Source: Pseudomonas sp. 5P_3.1_Bac2 | GTDB taxonomy: Bacteria > Pseudomonadota > Gammaproteobacteria > Pseudomonadales > Pseudomonadaceae | Direction of reading: 5' to 3' | Assembly: GCF_025465995.1 (NCBI RefSeq) | Contig: NZ_JANLNY010000006.1 | Span: 868,001-932,000, forward strand | Length of the DNA: 64,000 nucleotides | Shown: one piece after another, positions 40,636 to 48,786 of the stretch | Layout: every line of letters begins with the position of its first letter | How positions within the stretch are numbered: the first letter of the stretch is position 1 | The notes under the pieces: generated by a model | Databases searched by the model: none | What the model was told of the DNA's origin: nothing | What the model saw: the letters and a program-made list of their open reading frames with translations, nothing else | Made by a program: the position numbers and the translations under genes

Positions 40636-43161
40636 TTAGAAATCCACGCTGGCGGAGAACATATAAGTCCGCGGAGCGCCTAGACCACCGGACAAGCCGC
40701 TGCCGTCGCCGCCATTCCAGGAGCCGATCCAGTAGGCCTTATCCGCCACGTTCTGCACCATGGCCCGCAGGGTCACCGGCTTGCTTTCGATCTTGGTGCT
40801 GTAACGCACGCCCACATCGAAGATGGTGTACGACGGCAGCGACAGGCGATGGTCGTTGGTCACGGCGCGTCCATCGGTGTAGTTCACATCGCCAGTCAGG
40901 GTCAGCCCGGGCAACGCACTTAAGTCATATTCCGCGCCAAGCTTGGCCATGACCTTAGGCACCCCGGTGACTTGCTTGTCTTTGTCTTTTTCCAGCAGCG
41001 CTTTGGTCAGCTCGGCTTTGGTATAGGAGATACCGCCGAGCAAGCGTGCCGCTGGCGTCACCTCGCCAAAGAAACTCAGCTCCACGCCGCGGTTGCGCTG
41101 CTCGCCGTATTCGCCATAGATATTGGTTTCGTTGTCCACGTAAGCACTGGGTTTTTCGATCTGGAACAGGCTCAAGGTGGTGGCGAACGTGCCCAGATCG
41201 AGCTTGGCGCCGACTTCATACTGCTTGGTTTTGAACGGGCTGGTCATGGTCCCGGAATTCAACGCAGTTTGTGGCGCGGTGCCGCCCTGGCTCAGGCCCT
41301 CGATGTAGTTGGCATACAGCGACACATCGTCAGTGACCTTAACCAGCAAGGCCGTGGCCGGCGACACTTTGCTTTTGTCGTATTTGGTCGGCGCCGAGGT
41401 TTTCGGGTAATACATGTTTTTCGATTCCACCGACTGGTTCCGCGTGCCGATGGTCCACTGCACCCGGTCATCAAAGAACGACAACGTATCGACCATGGCG
41501 AAGCTGGTCAGCTCGGCCTCGGTGCGCTGGGTTTTAGCGCCGTAGCCGCTGGTGTCGGGCTTATTGCCGTAGTCCAGATTCCAATAATTGACCCGCGCCC
41601 GACCGCCGTAGCGGGCGTCCTTAAAGCTCCAGGTCGATTGGAAGTTATTCGCCGCCAGCGACCAGGCATGGTTGACCGGGCCAGTGCTGAAGGTGCCGCG
41701 CAGACCGATCTCACCGGACTTCTGCCGGCCTTCACGGATCGAGCGAATCGCATTCACCGACATATCACCGTCGTTATTGAGCAGAGTGTTCTGCACCATC
41801 TGGCCGTTATAGCCGCCCTCGCGCTGGCCCCAGGCGCCGTACACGGTGACCCAGTCGGTCAGGTCATATTCACCACGCAGGACCAAAGTCTGGGTTTCGT
41901 TGAGGGTGTAGCCCCATTTCGGCGCCAGGCTGTGGTCGCCTTTTTTCGGTTTGGGAATGTGGGTCACGGCCTTGTCGATATTGGAGATACCGAAGTAGTT
42001 GACCCCATCCATGCGCTCGCGCTGGTTGTACATATCCGCCGAGATACGCCCACGCTCGCCGCGCCAGTCGAGCCCTAAGGACTGCAACTGCATCTTGTGC
42101 TGCTGGTCATCCACGGCAGTGTCGCCATCGCGATACACGCCGTTAAAGCGCACGCCGAACTGCTTGTCCTCACCGAAACGGCGGCCAATATCGGCATGCA
42201 AGCCACCCAAGCCGTCGGACTCATAGGTGGTGGTCAGGCGGGTCAGCGGTTCATCGGCGGCATGCTTAGGCACCATGTTGATGCTGCCGGCCACGCTGCC
42301 ATCTGGCGGCATGCCGTTAAGCAATGCCGACGGTCCTTTGAGCACCTCGACCCGCTCCGCCAGCTCGGTGGAGCCACGCATGTTGGGGGCCATGCCGACT
42401 AAACCGTTGTAGGTGATGTCGTTGGCGGTGGTGTTAAAACCGCGCATAAAGAAGGTTTCATAGTTGCTGCGTTTGCTGGGGATAAACACCGAGGGGTCAG
42501 TGGCGCCGATCACTGAACCGATGTCTTGGGCTTGGCGATTCTCGATAAATTCGTCGGTGTAACTGATGGTGTTGAACGGGGTTTCCATAAAGTCTTTATT
42601 GCCCAAGATCCCCACCCGACTGCCGCTGGCCACCTGGCCGCCGGCATAAGCTTCAGGGATGCCCTGCTCGGCACTGCCGCGCACCGTTGCCGCAGCCAGC
42701 GACAAATCGCCAGCGGCCGTGGCGGCTTGGGCTGAATCAGCGCCTGCGGCACTGTCCGCTGCTATCACTCTAAAGCTGTTACCACTGCCGCTGGCCTGCA
42801 AACCCTGACCGCGCAGAATTTGGGCAAAGCCGGCTTCAACACTATAAATACCCGTTAAGCCGAGGCTGCTTTTACCGGCCAGCAAGCTGTCATCAACCTG
42901 TATCTGCACCCCGGCCGCTGTAGCAAAATCTTTCAGCACTTGGCTCAACGAGCCCGCCGCCACATTGAAGGTCTTATCCATGTGCCCGGCAGCACCTGCT
43001 GGTTCAGCTTGAATCTGCGGTGCCCACACCGTTAACGAGGCGCCAACCAGCCCGAGCAGCATGGCCATTTGTACGGCGGCGAGGGTTTTATTCAGGGTAA
43101 AACGTGGGGCAGCCCGCTGTAGCTCAGGCATGACAGGGAGGTGACGACGGTATTGCGACAT
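40636..43161 (-). CDS. TonB-dependent siderophore receptor with N-terminal STN signalling domain
   Basis: 841 residues from the ATG at 43161 (MSQYRRHLPV), which has AAGGAA upstream; an in-frame TTG at 43236 and an ATG at 43196 are alternatives. After an extended signal sequence, residues 63-132 form a secretin/TonB short N-terminal (STN) domain (FNVAAGSLSQVLKDFATAAG). Such domains signal through an inner-membrane anti-sigma factor to an ECF sigma. The plug includes RVEVLKGPSALLNGMPPDGS and the 22-strand barrel ends in RTYMFSASVDF. It is expected to import the ferric siderophore made by this cluster. A Fur-box-like site lies upstream. Confidence 0.93.
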   Translation of the reverse strand: MSQYRRHLPVMPELQRAAPRFTLNKTLAAVQMAMLLGLVGASLTVWAPQIQAEPAGAAGHMDKTFNVAAGSLSQVLKDFATAAGVQIQVDDSLLAGKSSLGLTGIYSVEAGFAQILRGQGLQASGSGNSFRVIAADSAAGADSAQAATAAGDLSLAAATVRGSAEQGIPEAYAGGQVASGSRVGILGNKDFMETPFNTISYTDEFIENRQAQDIGSVIGATDPSVFIPSKRSNYETFFMRGFNTTANDITYNGLVGMAPNMRGSTELAERVEVLKGPSALLNGMPPDGSVAGSINMVPKHAADEPLTRLTTTYESDGLGGLHADIGRRFGEDKQFGVRFNGVYRDGDTAVDDQQHKMQLQSLGLDWRGERGRISADMYNQRERMDGVNYFGISNIDKAVTHIPKPKKGDHSLAPKWGYTLNETQTLVLRGEYDLTDWVTVYGAWGQREGGYNGQMVQNTLLNNDGDMSVNAIRSIREGRQKSGEIGLRGTFSTGPVNHAWSLAANNFQSTWSFKDARYGGRARVNYWNLDYGNKPDTSGYGAKTQRTEAELTSFAMVDTLSFFDDRVQWTIGTRNQSVESKNMYYPKTSAPTKYDKSKVSPATALLVKVTDDVSLYANYIEGLSQGGTAPQTALNSGTMTSPFKTKQYEVGAKLDLGTFATTLSLFQIEKPSAYVDNETNIYGEYGEQRNRGVELSFFGEVTPAARLLGGISYTKAELTKALLEKDKDKQVTGVPKVMAKLGAEYDLSALPGLTLTGDVNYTDGRAVTNDHRLSLPSYTIFDVGVRYSTKIESKPVTLRAMVQNVADKAYWIGSWNGGDGSGLSGGLGAPRTYMFSASVDF

Positions 43162-43242
43162 GCTGGGTTCCTTTTCCGTTGGCAGAAGCGAGCTCATGCT
43201 CACTAAGTCTTCCGTATGAAAAAGCCCAATCCTCAATCTAAA

Positions 43243-43257
43243 TGATAATTATTTTGT
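43243..43257 (-). promoter_or_regulatory. Candidate Fur box before the receptor gene
   Basis: TGATAAT, one base, ATTTTGT in the 7-1-7 model (TGATAAT-n-ATTATCA): 11 of 14 positions. It is 82 bp upstream of the receptor ATG at 43161. The flanking AT-rich run is consistent with a promoter. Confidence 0.6.
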
Positions 43258-43332
43258 AATATTTTTAATAAGGCCTAACTAAACCTGACAACCAAGCGTA
43301 AATAGCGCCTTCGCTAGGCCATGGCGCCCGCT

Positions 43333-43356
43333 CTCGGCGCCGCAGTGGGCGCCGAG
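43333..43356 (-). terminator. Possible terminator hairpin after the binding-protein gene
   Basis: A perfect 9-bp GC-rich stem (CTCGGCGCC, loop GCAGTG, GGCGCCGAG) 14 bp beyond the stop of the binding-protein gene. There is no T-tract, so it is only a candidate end of the seven-gene operon. Confidence 0.4.
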
Positions 43357-43369
43357 AATGGCTAAACGC

Positions 43370-44362
43370 TTACTGCTTGTAGCCCTGCAGCACTTCGGCG
43401 GTGATCCGTTTAATGCAGGTTGGGCTCGCGGTGCACAGGTACCAGGTGTCTGAGTCGACAAAGATCACTTTGTTGTTGGCCCAGGCTTTGGTCTGGCGCA
43501 ACAGCGGGTTATCCAGGCTTTCGCGGTTCAGTGGCGCGCGGCGCTCCATCACGGCGGTGCGGTCGATGACATAGATGATGTCCGGGTCGGCCTGCTGGAT
43601 AAACTCATTGGAGATCGGCTGGCCGTGCACACCTGTTTCAATGTCCGCGCTGGCCGACTTCACCCCCAAGGTGTCGAAGACAAAGCCATAGCGCGATTTG
43701 ACTCCGTAGGAAGCAAAGGCGCCGTTGTTATGCAGCACTAGCAGGGCTTTTTCCGGGCGGCCTTCGGTCACCTTACGGGCTTGGGCAATCTCAGCATCGA
43801 TCTCGGCGTTTTTCTCCTGAGCCAGCTGCTCTTTGTTGAAGATCCGCCCCAAGGTCAGCAAGTGCTCCTTGGCCACAGCGATCACATCGCCCTGCTTATT
43901 GGTCATGTCGATATCAAAGTGCAGGGTTGGCGCGATTTCACTGAGTTCGGCATAGCTTTGCGCTTGCAGCGGCGAGATCAGAATCAGGTCCGGCTTCAGC
44001 TTGTGCAGGCTCTCCAGGTTGGGCTGCACGGTGGCGCCGACATCCGCCACCTTGGGGTCATCCTTGTACTTGCTTAAAAAACCGACCACGTAGTCTTTCG
44101 CCACGCCCACCACCGGTGCGCCGAGCTGATCGAGGCTGTCCAGCTCGCCCATATCAAAGGCCACCACGCGTTGCGGCAGCTTGGTAATGGTGGTGGTGCC
44201 CAGCTGGTGAACGATGCTGATCGCGGGATAGCCCGTGGCACTAGTTTGTTCGGCCGGTGCGGGTTTGCCCGGCTCATTGGCTTTATCGCAGCCGGCCAAA
44301 GCCAGGGCTAAGGCGGTGCCGAGGAGCAAAGTGGCAGATCCTTTGAACTTAAGCGTGCGCAT
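43370..44362 (-). CDS. Siderophore-binding lipoprotein (FatB/BauB/CeuE type)
   Basis: 330 residues. The lipoprotein signal has lipobox ALAGC at about residues 20-24. The class III binding-protein fold follows, with QRVVAFDMGELDSLDQLGA, NLESLHKLKPDLILIS and the family hallmark ASYGVKSRYGFVFDTLG, seen in FatB, YclQ, CeuE and VctP. These proteins bind ferric catecholate or mixed catechol/hydroxamate complexes and pass them to the ABC permease. It is the last gene of the operon starting at the ECF sigma. GGGAA precedes the ATG. The ligand is probably the mixed-ligand product of this cluster. Confidence 0.9.
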   Translation of the reverse strand: MRTLKFKGSATLLLGTALALALAGCDKANEPGKPAPAEQTSATGYPAISIVHQLGTTTITKLPQRVVAFDMGELDSLDQLGAPVVGVAKDYVVGFLSKYKDDPKVADVGATVQPNLESLHKLKPDLILISPLQAQSYAELSEIAPTLHFDIDMTNKQGDVIAVAKEHLLTLGRIFNKEQLAQEKNAEIDAEIAQARKVTEGRPEKALLVLHNNGAFASYGVKSRYGFVFDTLGVKSASADIETGVHGQPISNEFIQQADPDIIYVIDRTAVMERRAPLNRESLDNPLLRQTKAWANNKVIFVDSDTWYLCTASPTCIKRITAEVLQGYKQ

Positions 44363-44373
44363 AACAATTCCCT

Positions 44374-45141
44374 TTAACTAGATGGATTGAAGTAGTTGCA
44401 AACAAAACCGCGCGAACTTTGCAGAATCTCGAATTGCAGGCCGTAAAGGTCTTGCAGCTGATCAGGGTTAATCACTTGTTGCACGCTGCCACAACAGTGC
44501 AGCGCGCCTTGTTTGATGGCGACGATATGGTCGGAATAATTGGCCGCGAAGTTGATGTCATGCACCACCATGATCACCGTGCGCCCCTGCTCATCACACA
44601 GGCGCCGCAGCGCACGCATGATCTGCACGGCGTGGGGCATGTCGAGGTTATTCAGCGGCTCATCGAGCAAGATGTACGGCGTTTGCTGGGCGATGGTCAT
44701 GGCCAAAAACGCCATCTGTCGCTGCCCACCACTAAGCTCATCGATATAGGCCGAACGCAGTGGAATCAGCGACAAAAACTCCAGGGCCTGTTCGATGATC
44801 TGCTCATCTTCCGCCGTCAGGTTGCCCCGGCTGTAGGGGAAGCGGCCAAAGGCGACCAGCTCTTGCACGGTCAGGCGCAGGTTGAAGTCCGGCGATTGGC
44901 GCAAGGTCGCCACCTGCTTGGCGTAGTCGCGCTGCGACCATTGCTGGATGTCGCGGCCATTGATGCTCAGCGTGCCACGGCTGGGCTTATGCAAGCGCGC
45001 CAAGAGCATTAGCAAGGTGCTTTTGCCAGCGCCGTTGGGGCCGATCAATGAGGTGATCTGGCCGCCGGGGAACGCCACGCTCACCTCGCCCAGCACCTGT
45101 TTCTGGCCGTAGTCTTTGCCGACCTTGTCAAAGCGAATCAT
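44374..45141 (-). CDS. Siderophore ABC transporter ATPase (FatE/BauE type)
   Basis: 255 residues from the ATG at 45141, with GAGGT upstream; its start overlaps the preceding permease stop (ATGA). The Walker A motif is IGPNGAGKSTLLML, the signature LSGGQRQMAFLAM and Walker B YILLDEPLNNLDM, followed by a switch histidine in VVHDINFAA. It is typical of FepC/FhuC-like ATPases that drive ferric-siderophore import. Gene order permease-permease-ATPase-binding protein agrees with a complete importer. Confidence 0.93.
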   Translation of the reverse strand: MIRFDKVGKDYGQKQVLGEVSVAFPGGQITSLIGPNGAGKSTLLMLLARLHKPSRGTLSINGRDIQQWSQRDYAKQVATLRQSPDFNLRLTVQELVAFGRFPYSRGNLTAEDEQIIEQALEFLSLIPLRSAYIDELSGGQRQMAFLAMTIAQQTPYILLDEPLNNLDMPHAVQIMRALRRLCDEQGRTVIMVVHDINFAANYSDHIVAIKQGALHCCGSVQQVINPDQLQDLYGLQFEILQSSRGFVCNYFNPSS

Positions 45142-46085
45142 GCGGTACCTCGCGAGCGCACCATCAGGGCTAAAAAGTATGCGCCGCACACCAAGTTAAT
45201 CAGGATGGTGACAGTGGTGGAGTAGTTGAACACCTGCTCCACCAGAAACTGCGCCAGGATAAAAATACAGATCGCCACCGCGCAGCTCATCGGCAGCGTG
45301 ATGCGGTGCTGGCTGCTGCCGGCCAAGGCATAGGTGATGTTGGCGACAAACACGCCCATAAAGGCCGTGGGCCCGACCAAACTGGTCGACACCGCCACCA
45401 GCACGGCAATCAGCGCCAGTTGCAGGCGCACGCTGGGCCGGTAATCCACGCCCAAGGAGCTGGCCTGATCGCGGCCCAAGGCCAACACGTCCAGCACCGC
45501 CAGGGTGCGCCACAGCACCAAGCCGACAGCCGCGACCAACACGCCGCAGTACAGCAGTTGCAGCGGCTGGGCTTTATTGAACGAGGCGTAGTTAAAGCCC
45601 TGCAGGATGGAGAACTCGCCGGGGCTGATCTTCAGCTGGATAAACTGGCTAAAGGTGCCCAGCACCATGCTCAACACCAACCCCAGCAGCAACAACAGAT
45701 AGACGTTGTGCTGATCGCCGCGAAACAGCCAGCGGTGCATCGCCCAGCTGTAGCCGAGCATCAACAGAATCGACAAGCCGGCGTTGGCATCGCGGCCCAG
45801 CAGCACCAAGCTGTGAGTCCCTAACAGGAGAATCAGCAAGGCCTGGAACAGCAGGTAGACCGCCTCATACCCCATGATCGCCGGGGTCAGAATGCGGTTG
45901 CCGGCGATGGTTTGAAACACCACCGACGACCAGCCGATACAGACCCCGGCGGCGACCATGGCGGCTAAGCGCTGCAAGCGTTTGGGAATCACATAGGCGA
46001 AGTCCCAATCGGCGCCGAGCAAGACAAAGCCCACGGCCAAGACCAGCGCCAACAGCCACACGACATAACGGCTGTGGTTACGCAT
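45138..46085 (-). CDS. Ferric-siderophore ABC permease (FecCD family, FatC/FatD-like)
   Basis: 315 residues from the ATG at 46085, immediately at the stop of the preceding gene (TAATG overlap). About nine membrane helices are visible, with VGPTAFMGVFVANITYALAG and the cytoplasmic coupling segment LALGRDQASSLGVDY, characteristic of BtuC/FecCD-type permeases. The N-terminal RNHSRYVVWLLALVLAVGFVL is the first helix. It pairs with the upstream-encoded permease to make the heterodimeric channel. Which of the two corresponds to FatC and which to FatD is not decided here. Confidence 0.9.
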   Translation of the reverse strand: MRNHSRYVVWLLALVLAVGFVLLGADWDFAYVIPKRLQRLAAMVAAGVCIGWSSVVFQTIAGNRILTPAIMGYEAVYLLFQALLILLLGTHSLVLLGRDANAGLSILLMLGYSWAMHRWLFRGDQHNVYLLLLLGLVLSMVLGTFSQFIQLKISPGEFSILQGFNYASFNKAQPLQLLYCGVLVAAVGLVLWRTLAVLDVLALGRDQASSLGVDYRPSVRLQLALIAVLVAVSTSLVGPTAFMGVFVANITYALAGSSQHRITLPMSCAVAICIFILAQFLVEQVFNYSTTVTILINLVCGAYFLALMVRSRGTA

Positions 46086-47029
46086 TATTTGTACTTCCAC
46101 AGGATAAGCAGCAGAAACAGCACGCCACCAACGCTGCCTGCGGTCATGCCAATCGGCACTTCAAAAGGATAGATCAGCAGACGGCCGATGATGTCGCATA
46201 ACAGCAGCAACGCCGCCCCGGCCAAGGCCACGATGGGCAAGGTCCGGCGCAGGTTTTCGCCGTAACGCAGGGCCACCAGATTGGGAATGACCAACCCGAC
46301 AAAGGGAATCGCGCCGACGGTGATCACCGTGGCCGCTACCGTCACCGCCACCAGCAGCAAACCCAAGGCCGCCGTGGCTGCATAGTTAAGCCCCAGGCTG
46401 CTGGCCATGCCCTCGCCCATGCCCAGCACGGTGAAACGCTGGGCATACAGATAGGTGAGCAGCACGATGGGCAAAATCAGGTAGATGATTTCGTAGTTGC
46501 CTTGGACGATCTTGGAGAAGTCGCCGAGCATCCAGCCCTGCATGCTTTGCAGGATGTTATGCCGATACGCATAAAACTCGGCGATGGCGCTGAGCATGCT
46601 GCCGTACATCAAGCCCACCACCGGCACCAGCACGGTGTTTTTGAACTTGATGCGGCGGATGATCGCCACATACAGCAAGCTTGCGGCAAAACAAAACAAC
46701 AAGGCGAACAGCATGCGCACGCCCGTGCCTGCCGCCGGCAAGGCAATCAGCGAAACCAGAATACCCAGCTTGGCCGCATCCAAACCGCCTGAGGTAGCCG
46801 GTTCGACAAAGCGGTTACGCACGATCTGTTGCAGGATCACCCCGCACACGGCCAAACCCACACCGGTTAGCACCAGCGCCGCCAAACGCGGCAAGCGACT
46901 GGCGCTGAGCGTCAGCCAGGCATCATCGGAGAAGCTGAGCAGGTCCGCCGCGCTCAGCTCCTTCACCCCCACCAGCAACGACAGCAAACACAACAGGGCA
47001 AAGCCGCCCAGCAGCCACAATGACTTCAA
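46085..47029 (-). CDS. Ferric-siderophore ABC permease (FecCD family), TTG start
   Basis: 314 residues. The start is TTG at 47029, whose TGA overlap with the preceding ABC exporter stop (TTGA) and GGGAG upstream support it. Helices and FecCD hallmarks include GVILQQIVRNRFVEPATSGG, TVGAIPFVGLVIPNLVALRYG and the C-terminal VPIGMTAGSVGGVLFLLLI. It is the partner of the second permease. TTG starts are uncommon and may lower its expression relative to neighbours. Confidence 0.88.
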   Translation of the reverse strand: MKSLWLLGGFALLCLLSLLVGVKELSAADLLSFSDDAWLTLSASRLPRLAALVLTGVGLAVCGVILQQIVRNRFVEPATSGGLDAAKLGILVSLIALPAAGTGVRMLFALLFCFAASLLYVAIIRRIKFKNTVLVPVVGLMYGSMLSAIAEFYAYRHNILQSMQGWMLGDFSKIVQGNYEIIYLILPIVLLTYLYAQRFTVLGMGEGMASSLGLNYAATAALGLLLVAVTVAATVITVGAIPFVGLVIPNLVALRYGENLRRTLPIVALAGAALLLLCDIIGRLLIYPFEVPIGMTAGSVGGVLFLLLILWKYK

Positions 47030-48786
47030 CCCGCACTCCCTACGGCCGCGATTTGCCAGCCCTTACTGGCCTGACGCTGAGCCAGAAAGTGCGCGTACAG
47101 GCCATTATTCGCGGCCAACTGTTGCGGTGTGCCCTGCTCCGCCACCCGGCCCTGATCAAGCACGATGATCTGATCGGCCATGGCCACGGTGGACAGTTGG
47201 TGGGCGATCACGATTAACGTGCAGCGTCCCTTAAGGCGCGCCAGGGTTTGCGCGATCAGCGCTTGGTTTTCCGCATCCAGCGCTGCGGTGGCTTCATCGA
47301 CCAGCAGAATCGGCGCCTGTTTGATCAAGGCGCGGGCAATGGCGATACGCTGGCGTTCGCCGCCAGAGAGCTTGGCTCCGCCAGCGCCGACTGGGCTGTC
47401 GAGGCCCTCTGGCAAGTTAGCCAGCATGCTGGCTAAGCCAGCGGCCTCGGCCGCTTCCTGCACCTGCTCAAGGCTGGCATCCGGCCGGCCCAAACGGATG
47501 TTGTCGGCGATGCTGCCCTGGAACAGGTAGGTGTCTTGGAAAATCTGGCTGATCTGGCTGGCCAGCTGCGCACTGTCCATCTGCCGCACATCCACCGCGC
47601 CGATTTTCACACTGCCGCCACTGACCTCAAAGAACCGCGCGATCAGCTTCAGCAGCGTGCTTTTGCCTGAGCCAGAGGCACCGACTAAAGCCGTCATACT
47701 GTCCGCCTCGATCCGCAGGCTGAGGCCCTTGAGCACCGGGGCTTGCTCGGCCGCGTAGGCGAAGCTGACATCCTGCAACTGCACCGAGGCATCCGCCGGG
47801 TGCTGGCTAACGGCAGGCTCGGGCAGCGGCTGCACGGCAAAAATATCCGCCACCGCTTGCAGTTGATTGCGACTGCCGCGCAATACATCGGCGTAGCCCG
47901 CCACCTCCAACAGTGGATCAACCAAACGGCTGACCAGCAGCAGCGCGACGATGGCCGAACTCACGGCTGGCAGGTCCAAATCAGTAGCCAGCAGTTGATT
48001 GATGGCGCTGAACAACACCAGCAGCAACAAGGCAAACAAGCCTTGCACGGCCCAGGCGTTAAGCAGCACCGACATAGCGGAAATACGGATTAACTGCTTA
48101 GCCGACTGCTCTTGCTCAGCCAGTGCATCGTTGAGCAACCCGGTGCTGCTGCCGGCGCCATTGAAAGCCCGCAGCACCGACTGCGCCTGGGCAAACTCGA
48201 CCATACGCTGGCTGCTGTTGGCCGCCGCGAGGTGATAGCGCTGGTCGGCGCGCTGGCCCAATGCGGCGGTCAGTACAAACAGCCCCGCGAGCAGCGGCAG
48301 CCCCATCAGCGCCAGCAACCCGGCCTGCCAATTCAAGGCAAACAGGCCCACGAGCATCACCAACGGGCTGATGATGCCGGTCAGCACCGGGGTAAAGACG
48401 TGGGCTGGTAGCTGGGCGATTTCCATCATGCCCTGGCTGCTGACGTGGCTTAAGCGCGCGGTATTGGCCGGGTTAAACCAGCCGATCGGCAACTGCGCCA
48501 CATGCTCGCCTAACTGGTTGCGACCACTGCTGAGCACGGCGATGCCTACGGCAATCCCGGCCTTCTCGACCCGCACGCGCAAGCGCCAGCACAACAACGA
48601 AGCCAGCAGCAAGGCCAACAGCCAAGACAGGCTGGCGATCAGCTTGCTTTGTAGCAAGGCGTTCAGCATTGGCAGCACCAGCAAGATGCTCACGCCGCAG
48701 AGCAGCCCGTAAAGCAGGGCCAGGCTCAGGTATCGGCGCAGCGCACTGACCTCACTGCCGAGTAAACGCTTAAAGGTACTCAGCAT
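47026..48786 (-). CDS. ABC exporter-type half-transporter, subunit 2
   Basis: 586 residues from the ATG at 48786, with AGGAGG nine bases upstream; it overlaps the preceding gene by 7 bp. An N-terminal six-helix transmembrane domain is followed by a nucleotide-binding domain: Walker A VGASGSGKSTLLKLIARF, Q-loop IFQDTYLFQGS, signature LSGGERQRIAIARALIK, Walker B ILLVDEATAALD and the H-loop VIAHQLSTV. It pairs with the next subunit. Such pairs are exporters (BarA/BarB in acinetobactin) or, in the YbtPQ/IrtAB group, importers of ferric siderophores; the sequence alone does not decide. Confidence 0.9.
   Translation of the reverse strand: MLSTFKRLLGSEVSALRRYLSLALLYGLLCGVSILLVLPMLNALLQSKLIASLSWLLALLLASLLCWRLRVRVEKAGIAVGIAVLSSGRNQLGEHVAQLPIGWFNPANTARLSHVSSQGMMEIAQLPAHVFTPVLTGIISPLVMLVGLFALNWQAGLLALMGLPLLAGLFVLTAALGQRADQRYHLAAANSSQRMVEFAQAQSVLRAFNGAGSSTGLLNDALAEQEQSAKQLIRISAMSVLLNAWAVQGLFALLLLVLFSAINQLLATDLDLPAVSSAIVALLLVSRLVDPLLEVAGYADVLRGSRNQLQAVADIFAVQPLPEPAVSQHPADASVQLQDVSFAYAAEQAPVLKGLSLRIEADSMTALVGASGSGKSTLLKLIARFFEVSGGSVKIGAVDVRQMDSAQLASQISQIFQDTYLFQGSIADNIRLGRPDASLEQVQEAAEAAGLASMLANLPEGLDSPVGAGGAKLSGGERQRIAIARALIKQAPILLVDEATAALDAENQALIAQTLARLKGRCTLIVIAHQLSTVAMADQIIVLDQGRVAEQGTPQQLAANNGLYAHFLAQRQASKGWQIAAVGSAG

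Noticed and set aside
40972..42078. 368-codon frame antisense to the receptor gene
   Set aside because: Same reason: typical GC-rich shadow of a barrel protein gene.
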